Assembly: GCF_003003995.1 (NCBI RefSeq)
Contig: NZ_PVWF01000002.1
Location: forward strand, 62,001 to 126,000
Direction of reading: 5' to 3'
Origin: Pleurocapsa sp. CCALA 161
GTDB lineage: Bacteria > Cyanobacteriota > Cyanobacteriia > Cyanobacteriales > Xenococcaceae
Length of the DNA: 64,000 nt
The translations under genes and the position numbers were made by a program. The notes under the pieces were generated by a model. The model saw only the letters and a program-made list of their open reading frames with translations. It was not told the DNA's origin and made no database searches. This document shows positions 37,695 through 47,237 of the stretch, piece by piece (positions within the stretch are counted from its first letter, which is position 1; the number at the start of each line of letters is the position of its first letter).

Positions 37695-38268
37695 TAATTA
37701 AAATTAAAATGGGTAAAACTAGCGTAGTAAATTAGGCTTTATTTATACTTACCAGATCATTTGAATTTATGCTCGCCACAGTAAATCTCAAATTCTTATT
37801 TAATCTTCAAGCTCACGGAATGAGAACAAGTTCAAACAGAAACGAGATCAATTTAATAAATCTTATTATTAAGCTAACGAGAATTTTGCGATCGCAATTA
37901 TTAGCCAAGAATAATTCTAATCATTATTATAGTTACAGTGCTATCTTGCATTCTACAATCTAAATAGAGTCAGGATTATGTCCAAGAACTGCAAATACCT
38001 ATTTGATTTAATCGCTTTTTCTTTAGGGATATTGTTTGGCAATTATTATAATATCTGCTGGGATAGTTTAATTGTACGACGCTTATTTTTATCATTACCC
38101 TCCTGTCAGTTTTAAATAACGATGCTAGTATGGATGCTGAGAATCATAAGATTAACGATTAAGTTTGTATTCAGTATCGAAGGTTTTTTCCATAGAGTAT
38201 TGAGATAATTCTTTTCTAATAATCATGTCTCATTAAACACAACAAGCATTGCATAGACAATTCAAATT
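37695..38268. other. 574-base spacer with only weak small ORFs
   Basis: This stretch separates the minus-strand permease unit from the RRM gene. It contains two weak plus-strand frames: 64 codons from ATG 37769 (basic, no family, low support) and 45 codons from ATG 37978. Most of it is AT-rich and probably includes the long 5' leader expected for a cyanobacterial RNA-binding-protein gene. No clear structure was found. Confidence 0.5.
37978..38115 (+). CDS. Possible 45-aa hydrophobic peptide
   Basis: ATG 37978, stop TAA 38113-38115. The product MSKNCKYLFDLIAFSLGILF continues with GNYYNICWDSLIVRRLFLSL and PSCQF. One membrane-like segment (about 8-22) and three cysteines are present. CAGGAT just before the ATG could serve as a weak ribosome binding site. 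No homologue is recognised and it could be chance. Confidence 0.3.
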   Translation: MSKNCKYLFDLIAFSLGILFGNYYNICWDSLIVRRLFLSLPSCQF

Positions 38269-38562
38269 ATGTCAATTTACATCGGCAACCTATCTTACGA
38301 CGTAAGTCAAGAAGACTTAAGTGAAGTTTTCACTGAATACGGAACTGTTAAACGGGTACATATTCCTACCGACCGCGAAACAGGGCGTGTCCGTGGATTT
38401 GCTTTCGTAGAGATGGAGTCTGAAGCCAACGAAGATAAAGCAATCGAAGCTTTAGACGGTGCAGAATGGATGAGCCGTCAACTAAGAGTAAATAAAGCTA
38501 AACCTCGCGAAAATTCTAATTCATTTGCTGGTGGTAGAAACAGTAGAAATAACCGTTTCTAA
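38269..38562 (+). CDS. RRM-domain RNA-binding protein
   Basis: 97 aa with a single RNA recognition motif: RNP2 IYIGNL (residues 3-8) and RNP1 RGFAFVEM (about 43-50), then a short Gly/Asn/Arg tail (FAGGRNSRNNRF). This is the cyanobacterial Rbp family, known to be cold-inducible and to take part in mRNA binding. ATG start. A branched terminator-like structure follows. Confidence 0.93.
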   Translation: MSIYIGNLSYDVSQEDLSEVFTEYGTVKRVHIPTDRETGRVRGFAFVEMESEANEDKAIEALDGAEWMSRQLRVNKAKPRENSNSFAGGRNSRNNRF

Positions 38563-38585
38563 ATTAACTAGCTAAATTGAATTAT

Positions 38586-38643
38586 AAGCGCTTTTTCAAG
38601 ACAGGCTAGATTTTCTAGATCGACTTTTAAAGGCGCTTTTTTT
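38586..38643 (+). terminator. Branched terminator after the RRM gene
   Basis: AAGCGC (38586-38591) pairs with GCGCTT (38633-38638); inside lies a second hairpin CTAGA-TTT-TCTAG. Seven Ts (38637-38643) overlap and follow the outer stem. Such stems are typical of rbp transcript ends, but the outer stem is short. Confidence 0.55.
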
Positions 38644-38703
38644 AGTTGTTATATGTTAAAAACAGGGTGAACAAGTCATATAATCATCTAAGGATATATT
38701 CTG

Positions 38704-39081
38704 ATGTCGCTGGTAAATCGTAGAAGTATAGTAAAACGGACAATCTTACTGTGTAACTTTCTCCATAATTTCTTATTAATGATCTCTCCTCGTTATTGGT
38801 ATCTCAGCACTGTTTTTTTAATCACAGTTTTAAGCACATTAATAAATCCATTGCCCTATTTGGTGGCTTTGCTGTTTTGCGGACTCGCTTTAATTTTGCT
38901 ACTGAATAAAAATCCTTCGACCAGCAATTATTTGAACTGGCGCGTCAAAGGAGGAATTAGAGGCACGATTAGTTTAATATGTTTAATCGTAATCTGCTTG
39001 GTAGTTCCCCAGGTAGAAACAAATGCAGCGCTATTTACTACCCCGATCGATCACTTAAAAAATGATCTGCGGTTTACTTAA
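38704..39081 (+). CDS. Small membrane protein, function unknown
   Basis: 125 aa. Basic N-terminus, hydrophobic segments at about 38-55, 56-75 and 94-110, ending with a short polar tail LFTTPIDHLKNDLRFT. Alternative start at Met26 (MISPRYWYL). No family assigned. It lies 70 bases before glmU on the same strand and might share its transcript. Confidence 0.55.
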   Translation: MSLVNRRSIVKRTILLCNFLHNFLLMISPRYWYLSTVFLITVLSTLINPLPYLVALLFCGLALILLLNKNPSTSNYLNWRVKGGIRGTISLICLIVICLVVPQVETNAALFTTPIDHLKNDLRFT

Positions 39082-39151
39082 ATTTTGCCTAAGCACACCC
39101 ATAAAAGCTATACTCCAATCGGATTTACAAAGTAATTAAACTCAGAAAAGC

Positions 39152-40504
39152 ATGGTAGCGGTAGCAATCTTAGCAGCAGGACGCGGCACTCGCATGAAGT
39201 CCGATTTACCCAAAGTATTGCATACATTAGCGGGGCGATCGCTAGTTGAAAGAGTACTTGATAGTTGTAGCCTTCTCGATCTTGATCGGCAGATTGTGAT
39301 CGTTGGCTATCACGCAGAACAGGTAAAACAGGCGTTGAGTCATCGCCCAGAAGTCGAGTTTGTCGAACAAACCCAACAGTTAGGTACTGGTCATGCAGTA
39401 CAGCAAGTAATGTCTGTTTTAGCAAGGTATCAGGGAGATTTATTGGTTTTAAATGGTGATGCACCCCTATTGCGTCCAGAAACTCTCCAAAAGCTGGTGG
39501 AAGCTCATCAAAACAAGCAAAATGCTGCCACATTATTAACGGCTAACCTGCCTAACCCTCAAGGATATGGTCGAGTTTTTTGTAATAGCGATAGTCTGGT
39601 TAGCCACATCATTGAAGACCGTGATTGTAACATTGCTCAACAACAAAATCGTCGTGTAAACGCTGGGATCTACTGTTTCAACTGGCAAAAGCTAGCAGAA
39701 TCTCTACCTAAGCTATCAACCAATAACGATCAGCAAGAATATTATCTAACAGAAGTGGTTGATTATCTCAACCCCGTCATGGCTTTTGATGCCGAAGATT
39801 ATCGCGAAACTAATGGTATTAACGATCGCCAACAGTTATCAGCTGCCTACGATATTTTACAAACCAGAATTAAAGATAACTGGATGAAGGCGGGGGTAAC
39901 CATGATTGACCCTGGCAGCATTACTATTGATGAACAGGTTGAGCTTGAGCCAGACGTAATTTTAGAACCACAAACCCATTTGCGGGGGACTACTAAAATT
40001 AGCACAGGAAGTCGCATTGGCCCTGGTAGTCTAATTGAGAATAGCCAAATTGGCGCAAACGTTACGATTTTATATTCGGTAATCAGCGATGCTGAAATAG
40101 CTGCTAATACTAGAATTGGCCCTTATGCTCATCTGCGAGGTGGGGTCAAGCTGGGTGAAAGCTGCCGAGTGGGCAACTTTGTAGAAATTAAAAAGACTAC
40201 TGTAGGCGCAAATAGCAATATGGCGCACTTGTCTTATTTAGGGGATGCAACTTTAGGCGATCGCGTCAATATTGGTGCAGGAACAATTACCGCTAACTAT
40301 GATGGTAAGCAAAAACATCCCACCACCATCAAACAGGGAGCTAAAACAGGCTCTAATAGTGTTTTGGTAGCACCTATTACCCTGGGGGAAAACGTCACCG
40401 TAGCAGCAGGGTCAGTAGTGACTCAAGACGTTCAGGATAATGCTTTAGTAGTAGCGCGATCGCGCCAAAAAGAAATCCCTGACTGGCATCAGCCAGAGGA
40501 GTAG
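39152..40504 (+). CDS. glmU: Bifunctional UDP-N-acetylglucosamine pyrophosphorylase / glucosamine-1-phosphate acetyltransferase
   Basis: 450 aa. The N-terminal uridyltransferase half starts [23 protein letters not shown], with NGDAPLL and the GYGRVF patch. The C-terminal half is a left-handed beta-helix with hexapeptide repeats, with [18 protein letters not shown] and the active-site [12 protein letters not shown]. Makes UDP-GlcNAc for peptidoglycan and lipopolysaccharide. Start ATG 39152; complete. Confidence 0.97.
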   Translation: MVAVAILAAGRGTRMKSDLPKVLHTLAGRSLVERVLDSCSLLDLDRQIVIVGYHAEQVKQALSHRPEVEFVEQTQQLGTGHAVQQVMSVLARYQGDLLVLNGDAPLLRPETLQKLVEAHQNKQNAATLLTANLPNPQGYGRVFCNSDSLVSHIIEDRDCNIAQQQNRRVNAGIYCFNWQKLAESLPKLSTNNDQQEYYLTEVVDYLNPVMAFDAEDYRETNGINDRQQLSAAYDILQTRIKDNWMKAGVTMIDPGSITIDEQVELEPDVILEPQTHLRGTTKISTGSRIGPGSLIENSQIGANVTILYSVISDAEIAANTRIGPYAHLRGGVKLGESCRVGNFVEIKKTTVGANSNMAHLSYLGDATLGDRVNIGAGTITANYDGKQKHPTTIKQGAKTGSNSVLVAPITLGENVTVAAGSVVTQDVQDNALVVARSRQKEIPDWHQPEE

Positions 40505-40567
40505 AGAGTCTCACCAGGGTAGTTTTGTTTACAAAAGTATGAGCAAGGAATCAAAAAGAGGGACTGT

Positions 40568-41254
40568 TCATCTTGCCCATTCTGTACTTTTCCAAATCAT
40601 CAAAAATAAAATAGAGGAAATTAACGCACCAAAATTGCATCTAAGACATTGCTTCAAGAGCAAAGAGCGTTTTTGCTCTCTAAATGGTTGTTCCTGATTT
40701 TTTATGTTGTCTTGATTATTTTGTAGATTAGCGATGAGATCTGTCTTTAGCTTCTCAATGTTTGCCGACTCAGGGATATTCACTATTTGTTTAGCTTGCT
40801 GTTGTAAAAGCGCCGAAATCTCATTTTTAGAATTAGCTGCTGTCAACTGTTCCTTAAACTGCTGAATATTATCTTTAAGCATTACCAACTGACCATTAGC
40901 CGTGGCGTTATGTTGATGATAAATCTGCCAACCGTTGTTAATGTTCACAGGAATTACTAAGATCAAAACAACTGCTGCGATCAAGGAAAACCAAGATAAA
41001 AACTTCAATATAATTGCTTCTACAAAGGAGCGATCGCCTTTTTGCCCGTAGAAAATTAAGACCATACCCAGCAAAGCAACAGGAATTCTTTCCATGATTG
41101 CTATTATCGTTTGCAACTCCGACAAAGGGGTAATCTCAGCTTTAATCAGCAAAAATAATAGATTAATTATCGCTATTAACAGTAAGCCATAGCCAACTAA
41201 ACGCCAAATACTGGAGTAAAATACTTGTCTGGCTTGACTTTGTAAAATGGTCAT
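40568..41254 (-). CDS. HpsJ-like membrane protein
   Basis: 228 aa. Four hydrophobic segments (about 15-37, 52-66, 80-102 and 205-222) with a helical, Gln-rich region in between (about 110-195). The arrangement resembles the cyanobacterial HpsJ group linked to polysaccharide secretion in filamentous species. That is a tentative match by layout, not by a decisive motif. It is convergent with glmU and monocistronic. Confidence 0.55.
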   Translation of the reverse strand: MTILQSQARQVFYSSIWRLVGYGLLLIAIINLLFLLIKAEITPLSELQTIIAIMERIPVALLGMVLIFYGQKGDRSFVEAIILKFLSWFSLIAAVVLILVIPVNINNGWQIYHQHNATANGQLVMLKDNIQQFKEQLTAANSKNEISALLQQQAKQIVNIPESANIEKLKTDLIANLQNNQDNIKNQEQPFREQKRSLLLKQCLRCNFGALISSILFLMIWKSTEWAR

Positions 41255-41433
41255 TGACTTATTTTAAAGTTTTAGTTGAATTTAAACCTGTCTAGTATAA
41301 TCTTGTAAAGTCTAGATCGGCAGAGATTCGACCAATTTTAATCGTCATTTCAGCGCTAAAATAACTAACCTGTCGCAAGATAGCCATCCAGCTTTTTCGT
41401 TAAACGTACTCAAAAGCTCGGCAAAGCAGCAGA

Positions 41434-43191
41434 CTAATTACTTTGAAGCTTAAACTGGTCAAACATAATTGCTGGAGTATCGGATTGGCGAAGATCATAA
41501 CGATAGCTGCTCACTTTTCCCGTAGCGGTATCAAAAATACTAAAGACAGTAATCTCATTACTGGCAATATAGGGTAGCGGTTGTCCCAGGCGATCGCTCA
41601 AAGGTGCAAGACTCGGCACAATAGGCTGTAAACCATTAGGGTTGCCTATGGGAGCAAAATTTTGGGGGCTGTAGGGCGGAATTTCTCGTTTATTATCTCC
41701 TAAATGAGCGCCGTAACTATTACCCACGTTTGAAGATTCGAGAAAGTGCATTCCTGAAGCGCTTTGAAACCGATTCCAAAGATGGGAATGTCCATAATAA
41801 ACTAGCCCGACTCCCGCTGATTCTAATAACGGAATTAGATCGCGGATAATATAGTCATCTTGGAGGGGGTAATCATAATAGCGAGATGTTAGCTTGCCAT
41901 CTTCAGAGTAAGATTCCTGAGGCTGAGGATCGCTATAGGGGGGAACAATATTACCTCCTAAAGTATGAGGTGGATGATGAAACATAACTATTTTGTATTT
42001 AGCCTGCTGATAAGCCTGACTGGATAATTCTTGCTTCAACCATTCATACTGAGGGCTTCCTTTGGCGATCGCTTCAAAGATATGCTGTCCATAGCCCCAA
42101 TCTTGCGGGCGATCAAGACTATCTTCGCTTTCTTTATATCTACCCTGGGCATCTGCTTCTAGGCTAGGACTACGCCAAACATTAGTTACATAAAGAGAAA
42201 TTAATCTAATCTCGCCAAAAGTAGTGGCATAGTATTTCTTTCCCCCTGAGTCACTTTGAGGCAGAGTAAAAATTTCTTCATAGGTATCAGTATTAAACGA
42301 GTTGTTCTTAATCCATTCGGCTGCGGTTAAACTATTTGATCGCTTCATATTTGACCCCTCAAGTTGTGCTTTTGCTACCTGACGAGGCTGAGGTTGAGCA
42401 AATTCTTGCTTTAAACTGCGATTGGCTGATACTTTGCCCATCACTTCATGATTGCCAATTGCTGTAAACAAAGGGGCGTGCTGAATAATCTCGCCACCAT
42501 GATAGGTAGTAGTAATACCGTTATGTTCTAGCTGATAGTTTGCTTTCCCCTGAAGACTAGGAAAGAATGCCCCCCCTCGGCGATCGTCAAACCACTCGGA
42601 AGCACGATCTGGAATGTTGACTAAATCCCCAGCAAAAAAGACGGCATCCATACGTCCAATTTTGGCAACTTGCTCTAGGTTAGCGGCAACCATGGGCATT
42701 ACCTGATGGTCTGAGGTGAGCAAAATTTTGAGTGGGGTTTGTGGTGCAGGCATACCAGCCAGGGTAAAGACATCACTATTGTATACTTGTTCTTCTTGAT
42801 TACTGACTACTTGATATGGCACCCGCGCACCAGGAGATAGATTTGTAACTACAGCTTCGTGTCGCCAGATATCACGCTGAGATTTGGCTGGAGGGTTAGA
42901 AATCTGCGAGTCTCGATCTTCACGTACTCTGCTTAGTTTTGTCGTTGTGGCGATCGCGATTTGCTCTAATTGACTACCGTATTTAACTAGATGGCGATCG
43001 CCCTGAAATTCTGTAAACCAAACTACATTTACCGTTGTTTTTGTCGGTAATTGTAACAAAGGATCGCTCAAAAAAGATGTATTCTTATGGATTACTTGCT
43101 GTTGTTCTTGGGCAAAACTCATGGATAAACAATTAATAACGATCAGGGCAAAGATTGTTATAGACAGCGATAGTAGTTTAACGATTTTCAT
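41434..43191 (-). CDS. Secreted purple-acid-phosphatase-type metallophosphoesterase
   Basis: About 585 aa from ATG 43191; the open frame reaches 43299 by a GTG, but Met37 starts a clear signal peptide (MKIVKLLSLSITIFALIVIN then CLSMSFAQ). An N-terminal fibronectin-like domain is followed by the metallophosphoesterase core: LTSDHQVMP, FAGDLVNIPD, AIGNHEVMG, MFHHPPHTLGG and YGHSHLWNRF carry the metal ligands (the first is SDH, not the usual GD). Function is phosphate ester hydrolysis outside the cytoplasm. No Pho box was found by eye. Confidence 0.85.
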   Translation of the reverse strand: MKIVKLLSLSITIFALIVINCLSMSFAQEQQQVIHKNTSFLSDPLLQLPTKTTVNVVWFTEFQGDRHLVKYGSQLEQIAIATTTKLSRVREDRDSQISNPPAKSQRDIWRHEAVVTNLSPGARVPYQVVSNQEEQVYNSDVFTLAGMPAPQTPLKILLTSDHQVMPMVAANLEQVAKIGRMDAVFFAGDLVNIPDRASEWFDDRRGGAFFPSLQGKANYQLEHNGITTTYHGGEIIQHAPLFTAIGNHEVMGKVSANRSLKQEFAQPQPRQVAKAQLEGSNMKRSNSLTAAEWIKNNSFNTDTYEEIFTLPQSDSGGKKYYATTFGEIRLISLYVTNVWRSPSLEADAQGRYKESEDSLDRPQDWGYGQHIFEAIAKGSPQYEWLKQELSSQAYQQAKYKIVMFHHPPHTLGGNIVPPYSDPQPQESYSEDGKLTSRYYDYPLQDDYIIRDLIPLLESAGVGLVYYGHSHLWNRFQSASGMHFLESSNVGNSYGAHLGDNKREIPPYSPQNFAPIGNPNGLQPIVPSLAPLSDRLGQPLPYIASNEITVFSIFDTATGKVSSYRYDLRQSDTPAIMFDQFKLQSN

Positions 43192-43630
43192 TAAACAAAT
43201 TAAAGGCTTAAACCTATTTACGACATTATATTCTTGTAGCTTAAATGAGTCTATTGATAGATGACTATTTACCGAATTAGAATAATACGTAAAAACCACT
43301 ATTGCTTACTTTCTTAAACTAAAAATAAGATCAGAACTTAAGAATCAAAGCATTTCTAAGCTGTTTGAATTGTAATTGCTCTTACCCCTTTATTAAGTTA
43401 AGGTAATGATATCAAGCAGCTAAAATCTGATTAACCAACTAAAAATAATTTTCGATAATTACTGCTAAAAGCTATATGCTATAAAGATTTTAGCCAAGAA
43501 CACAAATCTCTCTGCTGAAGCAAAGTAATCCACAAGAACCTTACCTAAACCCTTGATAAATAGACTTGTTAGCACTTTTTAAGCTAGCTGAACATGTTTT
43601 TTAAGCATATGATAAAGCCAAGATATAATT
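43192..43630. other. Gene-free spacer upstream of the ncRNA unit
   Basis: AT-rich DNA between the phosphoesterase start and the promoter of the putative ncRNA. No open frame above about 40 codons with a plausible start, and no repeat was found. Confidence 0.5.
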
Positions 43631-43660
43631 TAGATACTTTCAACTAAAAGTGTTTATAAT
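43631..43660 (+). promoter_or_regulatory. Promoter of a putative ncRNA
   Basis: A perfect TATAAT at 43655-43660 lies 18 bases after TAGATA (43631-43636), a partial match to TTGACA. Transcription would start near 43667 on the plus strand, where no protein gene follows until hfq at 44828. Confidence 0.5.
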
Positions 43661-43666
43661 AGCAGG

Positions 43667-43853
43667 TAAGAAACGAAGTAATTCTACTAGGTTATTCAAG
43701 CAGGAATATAGCCAAGCTAGTTAAGGCAATTACTGGCAGATAAGTATTTTTAGCTGTTTCAGAGTCCCTGATAGGTTATTGAATTTTGTGTGTTTTGTGG
43801 TATTTTTTCGATCCCACGCTCTTATGGTTGAGTCGTGGGATTTTTTTATCTTA
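43667..43853 (+). ncRNA. Putative non-coding RNA of about 185 nt (6S-like in size; identity open)
   Basis: The segment runs from the predicted start of the TATAAT promoter to the strong terminator at 43811-43847 and is flanked on both sides by minus-strand genes, so the terminator serves no known protein gene. It has no open frame. Internal hairpins include GCC-AAGCTAGTTAA-GGC. The size matches cyanobacterial 6S RNA (about 185 nt), and AATTC near the 5' end can pair with GAATT near position 43781, but closing base pairing is incomplete in a hand fold. tmRNA is excluded by the missing tag reading frame and CCA end. Confidence 0.5.
43811..43847 (+). terminator. Strong plus-strand terminator
   Basis: ATCCCACG (43811-43818) pairs with CGTGGGAT (43834-43841), extended by CTC/GAG across a one-base bulge, followed by seven Ts (43841-43847). 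The opposite strand has CGAAAAAA after the stem, so it works only for plus-strand transcripts. Confidence 0.85.
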
Positions 43854-43945
43854 ATTGAGGATAAATTCCCTTAATTAGGTAATCTCTCAATGGTTATGAG
43901 ACGATGGCTTGAACAATTGAAAATCCTCAAATTGACTAACAAAAA

Positions 43946-44791
43946 TTACAGTGAGTATTGTCCTCGAAATACTTCACTGGCTGGACCCGTCATGTAAACG
44001 CGATTATCCGTAGCTGACCAATTTATTTGCAGACATCCACCAGGAAGCTCTACAGTGCAAAGGCGATCGCATTGATTATTTAACACTCCTGCTACCACAG
44101 AAGCACAAGCACCAGTACCACAGGCAAGGGTAATTCCCGCTCCTCTCTCCCAAACCCGCATCTTGATGTAATCTGGTTTAACCACCTCAATAAACTCGGT
44201 ATTTGTCCGTTGAGGAAAAACAGGATGATGTTCAAACAAAGGGCCAATTTGCTCTAAAGCGATCGCAACACTATCTTCAACAAAAGTAATACAGTGAGGA
44301 TTGCCCATACTAACGGTAGTAACCAACCAAGTGCGATCGGCAACTTCTAGTGGCTGGGCGATAACTTTCCCTTCGATCCCCGCTAGAGTTGTGGGTATTT
44401 TGGGCGCGGATAATTCTGGTTCGCCCATATCCACCGTCACTTCTGCGTTATTTTCCAGCTTCGGTACAATTAAACCTGCCAAGGTATCAATCTGGTAAGA
44501 TTTATTAACTTCGGTATTTGCTTCAAGATCGGCGATAAACTTAGCGAGACAGCGGATGCCGTTGCCACACATTTCTGGTTCTGAACCATCAGAATTATAA
44601 ATTCTCATGCTGTAGTCTGTGCTGGCTTTCCCTGGGAGGGCAAAAATAACTCCGTCACCACCAATGCCAAAATGGCGATCGCAGATGGCGATCGCTTGTT
44701 CGGGAGTAATGATCGGTTCGGCAGCATGACGATTATCAATCAAAATAAAATCATTGCCTAATCCTTGGTATTTGCTAAACTCGATTACCAT
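43946..44791 (-). CDS. dapF: Diaminopimelate epimerase
   Basis: 281 aa. Converts LL- to meso-diaminopimelate for lysine and peptidoglycan. [17 protein letters not shown] at the N-terminus; both catalytic cysteines are present, in [13 protein letters not shown] and in [17 protein letters not shown]. It is divergent from hfq, with start codons only 36 bases apart, so the two share one promoter region, a neighbourhood I recall for cyanobacterial hfq (memory, not checked). Confidence 0.97.
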   Translation of the reverse strand: MVIEFSKYQGLGNDFILIDNRHAAEPIITPEQAIAICDRHFGIGGDGVIFALPGKASTDYSMRIYNSDGSEPEMCGNGIRCLAKFIADLEANTEVNKSYQIDTLAGLIVPKLENNAEVTVDMGEPELSAPKIPTTLAGIEGKVIAQPLEVADRTWLVTTVSMGNPHCITFVEDSVAIALEQIGPLFEHHPVFPQRTNTEFIEVVKPDYIKMRVWERGAGITLACGTGACASVVAGVLNNQCDRLCTVELPGGCLQINWSATDNRVYMTGPASEVFRGQYSL

Positions 44792-44827
44792 CTTGATTTT
44801 TCCTCTATAGATACGAGAACTAAAAAT

Positions 44828-45040
44828 ATGACTGAATTTAATACCGAACTACCTGGGGTCAGACAAGTTCAAAACTATATTAAAAACAAGCAAGAAGTAG
44901 AACTAAAGCTAGTCACTGACGATTTAGTTGTCGGCAAAATTCTCTGGCAAGACGCTGATTCTCTCTGTATGGTGGATCACTACAGCCAGGAAACTCTAGT
45001 TTGGCGACAAGCTTTGGTCTATCTTAAGCCAAAAGCATGA
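44828..45040 (+). CDS. hfq: Cyanobacterial-type Hfq
   Basis: 70 aa from ATG 44828; the frame is open upstream to 44765 but would overlap dapF. The sequence fits the divergent cyanobacterial Hfq: N-terminal [20 protein letters not shown], Sm1-like [20 protein letters not shown] and Sm2-like [14 protein letters not shown]. In Synechocystis this small Sm-fold protein is needed for type IV pilus motility and binds RNA poorly (known). The dapF neighbour supports the call. Confidence 0.88.
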   Translation: MTEFNTELPGVRQVQNYIKNKQEVELKLVTDDLVVGKILWQDADSLCMVDHYSQETLVWRQALVYLKPKA

Positions 45041-45096
45041 GCCAGGGTGGGCAGCGCCCACCTAATACTTATACTTTTATACTTAATGACAACTAA

Positions 45097-45552
45097 TTAT
45101 CCAAGCTTACTTTTAACTAGTTCTTGGATTTTCTTCCCGTCGGCTTTACCCTTTAACTGTTTCATCGCCGGACCCATTACTTTTCCTAAATCTTTGATGC
45201 TGGTTGCACCAGAAGAGGCGATTAGCTGATCAATAATTTTTGCTACTTCTTCATCGCTAACCTGTTCGGGTAAGTAGGTTTCAATAATTGCTAATTCCTG
45301 GCTTTCTTTGTTGGCTAGGTCATCTCTACCCGCATTGGTAAACTGTTCAATCGAATCACGGCGTTGTTTTGCCTGTTGGGAAAGTAATTCGATTTCCTGT
45401 TCTGGAGTTAGGCTGTCTTGACCCTGGGGACGCAGTTCTACTTCTTTTTCTAAAATTGCCTTCTTAATTCCCCGCACCGTTTGTAAGCGCAGCTTATCCT
45501 TGGCTTTCATTGCCGTTTTGATGTCTTCGCCAATCTGTTCTTTAAGACTCAT
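45097..45552 (-). CDS. GatB/YqeY-domain protein
   Basis: 151 aa, soluble, typical YqeY length. It starts SLKEQIGEDIKTAMKAKDKL and ends SIKDLGKVMGPAMKQLKGKA then DGKKIQELVKSKL. Related to the tail domain of aspartyl/glutamyl-tRNA amidotransferase subunit B; the free-standing protein has no firmly known reaction. ATG start; convergent with hfq. Confidence 0.92.
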   Translation of the reverse strand: MSLKEQIGEDIKTAMKAKDKLRLQTVRGIKKAILEKEVELRPQGQDSLTPEQEIELLSQQAKQRRDSIEQFTNAGRDDLANKESQELAIIETYLPEQVSDEEVAKIIDQLIASSGATSIKDLGKVMGPAMKQLKGKADGKKIQELVKSKLG

Positions 45553-45633
45553 CTTTCCTTTCCTTTACATGAGTCATTTATTATAAAATACTTGTCAAGT
45601 AATACAAAAGAAATCTGATTAATTATCGAAAAC

Positions 45634-45652
45634 AGAGCTAATGCTCTTTTTT
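45634..45652. terminator. Possible terminator downstream of kdpD
   Basis: AGAGC-TAAT-GCTCT followed by five more Ts on the plus strand; on the minus strand AGAGC-ATTA-GCTCT is followed by GTTTTC. The short stem lies just past the kdpD stop and could end the kdp transcript. Confidence 0.35.
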
Positions 45653-45659
45653 CCAAGAC

Positions 45660-46787
45660 TCAATTTGAGGATAAGTTATTTGTTGAAATAATATGTAAAT
45701 CGACATTGTGAAGAACTTTAAGTAACTCTTGTACTGGAGAGCTTCGTAATAATAATTGCCAGCGCGATCGCTGTGTTTGTCCTAATACTACTTGGGTAAT
45801 AAAATACTTATGAGCAGTTTCGGCGATCGCTTGAGTAATATTATTACTATTTACTCGAATGAATTCACCGCCAAATTGTTCGCATAGCTTTTCGCAGGTT
45901 TCCAAATAAAAACTTTCTTCTCTAGTTAAAAAGCGTTCTGGATTGTTAACATATAAAACATATAGACGCGATCGCATTTGACTAGCAAGTCTTGATCCTC
46001 TTCTTAATAAATGAGAGGAATTAGGATGAGTCGAAATACAAACTAAAACCCGTTCATGAATACTACAGTATTTGTCTTTAGGAGTCGTAGATTCGGCTAT
46101 TTCTTCGAGATTATCGGCGATTTCTCGCAGTGCTAATTCTCGCAGCGCAACTAAATTATGTCGCTGGAAAAAATTCTGTAAAGATTGCTCGATTTTGTCG
46201 GGACTATAAATTTTTCCTTCTATCAAGCGTTCTTGTAGAGTTTCTGGAGTAACATCAACTACCACAACTTCGTCAGCTTCATCTAATAAACGATCTGGAA
46301 TCCTCTCTCTAACTACTACCCCAGTAATTTTAGCTACCAAATCATTTAAACTCTCTAGGTGTTGAATATTAACCGTAGAAAAAACATCAATGCCTGCCGC
46401 TAAAACTACTTCTACATCTTGATAGCGTTTTTCTCGCTGCGAACCTGGCACATTAGTATGGGCTAATTCATCGATTAATACTAACTTTGGTTGACGAGCA
46501 AGAATTGCCTCTGTATCCATTTCCGTTAAAGTATTATTGCCTCGTATAATTTGCTGACGGGGAATTAATTCCAAACCTTTTGCTACTTCGGCGGTTTCTT
46601 CTCTACCGTGAGTTTCCAGTAACCCAATAACTACGTCAATTCCTTCTGCCAACAAACATTTAGCTTCCAGTAGCATACGGTAAGTTTTGCCAACACCTGG
46701 GGACATCCCAATATAGATTCGATGTTTACCGCGACGTTGAGAGTATTCGTAAGACAAAGAAGCGTCTATTTCATTACCTTCAATCAT
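45660..46787 (-). CDS. kdpD: Truncated KdpD (N-terminal sensor part only)
   Basis: 375 aa against about 890 for Escherichia coli KdpD. It contains the KdpD N-terminal domain with Walker A GMSPGVGKT (about residues 27-35) and Walker B LVLIDELAHTNVPGS, followed by a USP-like domain (about 245-370; VLVCISTHPNSSHLL to HNVDLHIIS). The membrane segments, histidine kinase core and ATPase domain are absent. Short KdpD proteins are known from Anabaena (kdpABGCD), so this is probably the native cyanobacterial form. It lies 2.3 kb from kdpC, with accessory genes between. Confidence 0.93.
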   Translation of the reverse strand: MIEGNEIDASLSYEYSQRRGKHRIYIGMSPGVGKTYRMLLEAKCLLAEGIDVVIGLLETHGREETAEVAKGLELIPRQQIIRGNNTLTEMDTEAILARQPKLVLIDELAHTNVPGSQREKRYQDVEVVLAAGIDVFSTVNIQHLESLNDLVAKITGVVVRERIPDRLLDEADEVVVVDVTPETLQERLIEGKIYSPDKIEQSLQNFFQRHNLVALRELALREIADNLEEIAESTTPKDKYCSIHERVLVCISTHPNSSHLLRRGSRLASQMRSRLYVLYVNNPERFLTREESFYLETCEKLCEQFGGEFIRVNSNNITQAIAETAHKYFITQVVLGQTQRSRWQLLLRSSPVQELLKVLHNVDLHIISTNNLSSN

Positions 46788-46858
46788 GATTCAAGTTGTT
46801 TGATTGCAACCAAACTGGTTTTATCAAATAGTTCATAAGTAAAATCTAACTCAATTAA

Positions 46859-46911
46859 GCGATCGCGTTTTTTTGATGAGGAAAATGATTAACTTAATTG
46901 CGATCGCTAAC
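46859..46911. repeat. HIP1-bounded repeat, copy 1 (left of the toxin-antitoxin pair)
   Basis: GCGATCGCGTTTTTTTGATG, then AGGAAAATGATTAACTTAAT, then TGCGATCGCTAA. A close copy sits at 47526-47580. The pair encloses the RelE-like toxin-antitoxin genes. HIP1 octamers mark both ends of each copy. Confidence 0.65.
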
Positions 46912-46985
46912 AAGGCTTAAGCGAACATCGCTCATCACCAGGTATTTTCAAATTGTTAATGGCTTATTATGCAACGTAAATACAT

Positions 46986-47237
46986 TTAGCCAATCAGCTT
47001 GTCATATTCTGCATGAGTACCAATCCAAACCCATAAAATACCGTTTTTGACTTCGACTCCTAATGCTCTGTATCCTCTCCCCGCACGAATTGACCAGTAT
47101 TGTCCAACTTTTTTGAAATGTAGCGACGGATGTGATGGATCTGTCTTGAACAATTCATAATTTTGGTCGGCTACTCTCTGAACTGCTTCTGGCAAAGCAT
47201 CATAGCATTTCCAAAATCGCTGGGTTGTATAGTGCAT
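46986..47237 (-). CDS. RelE-like type II toxin
   Basis: 83 aa. MHYTTQRFWKCYDALPEAVQ leads into a RelE/ParE-type fold: FKTDPSHPSLHFKKVGQYWS, IRAGRGYRALGVE and ILWVWIGTHAEYDKLIG at the C-terminus, the last matching the RelE-family end (W.GTH.EYD). It probably cleaves ribosome-bound mRNA (family inference). It overlaps the upstream antitoxin gene by one base. Confidence 0.85.
   Translation of the reverse strand: MHYTTQRFWKCYDALPEAVQRVADQNYELFKTDPSHPSLHFKKVGQYWSIRAGRGYRALGVEVKNGILWVWIGTHAEYDKLIG

Noticed and set aside
37769-37963. 64-codon frame as a real gene
   Set aside because: Low-complexity basic composition with no recognisable domain and no clear ribosome binding site.
43667-43853. Assigning the putative ncRNA as tmRNA
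   Set aside because: No tag reading frame of the cyanobacterial type, no tRNA-like ends and no CCA; only a 6S-like size match remains, left open.
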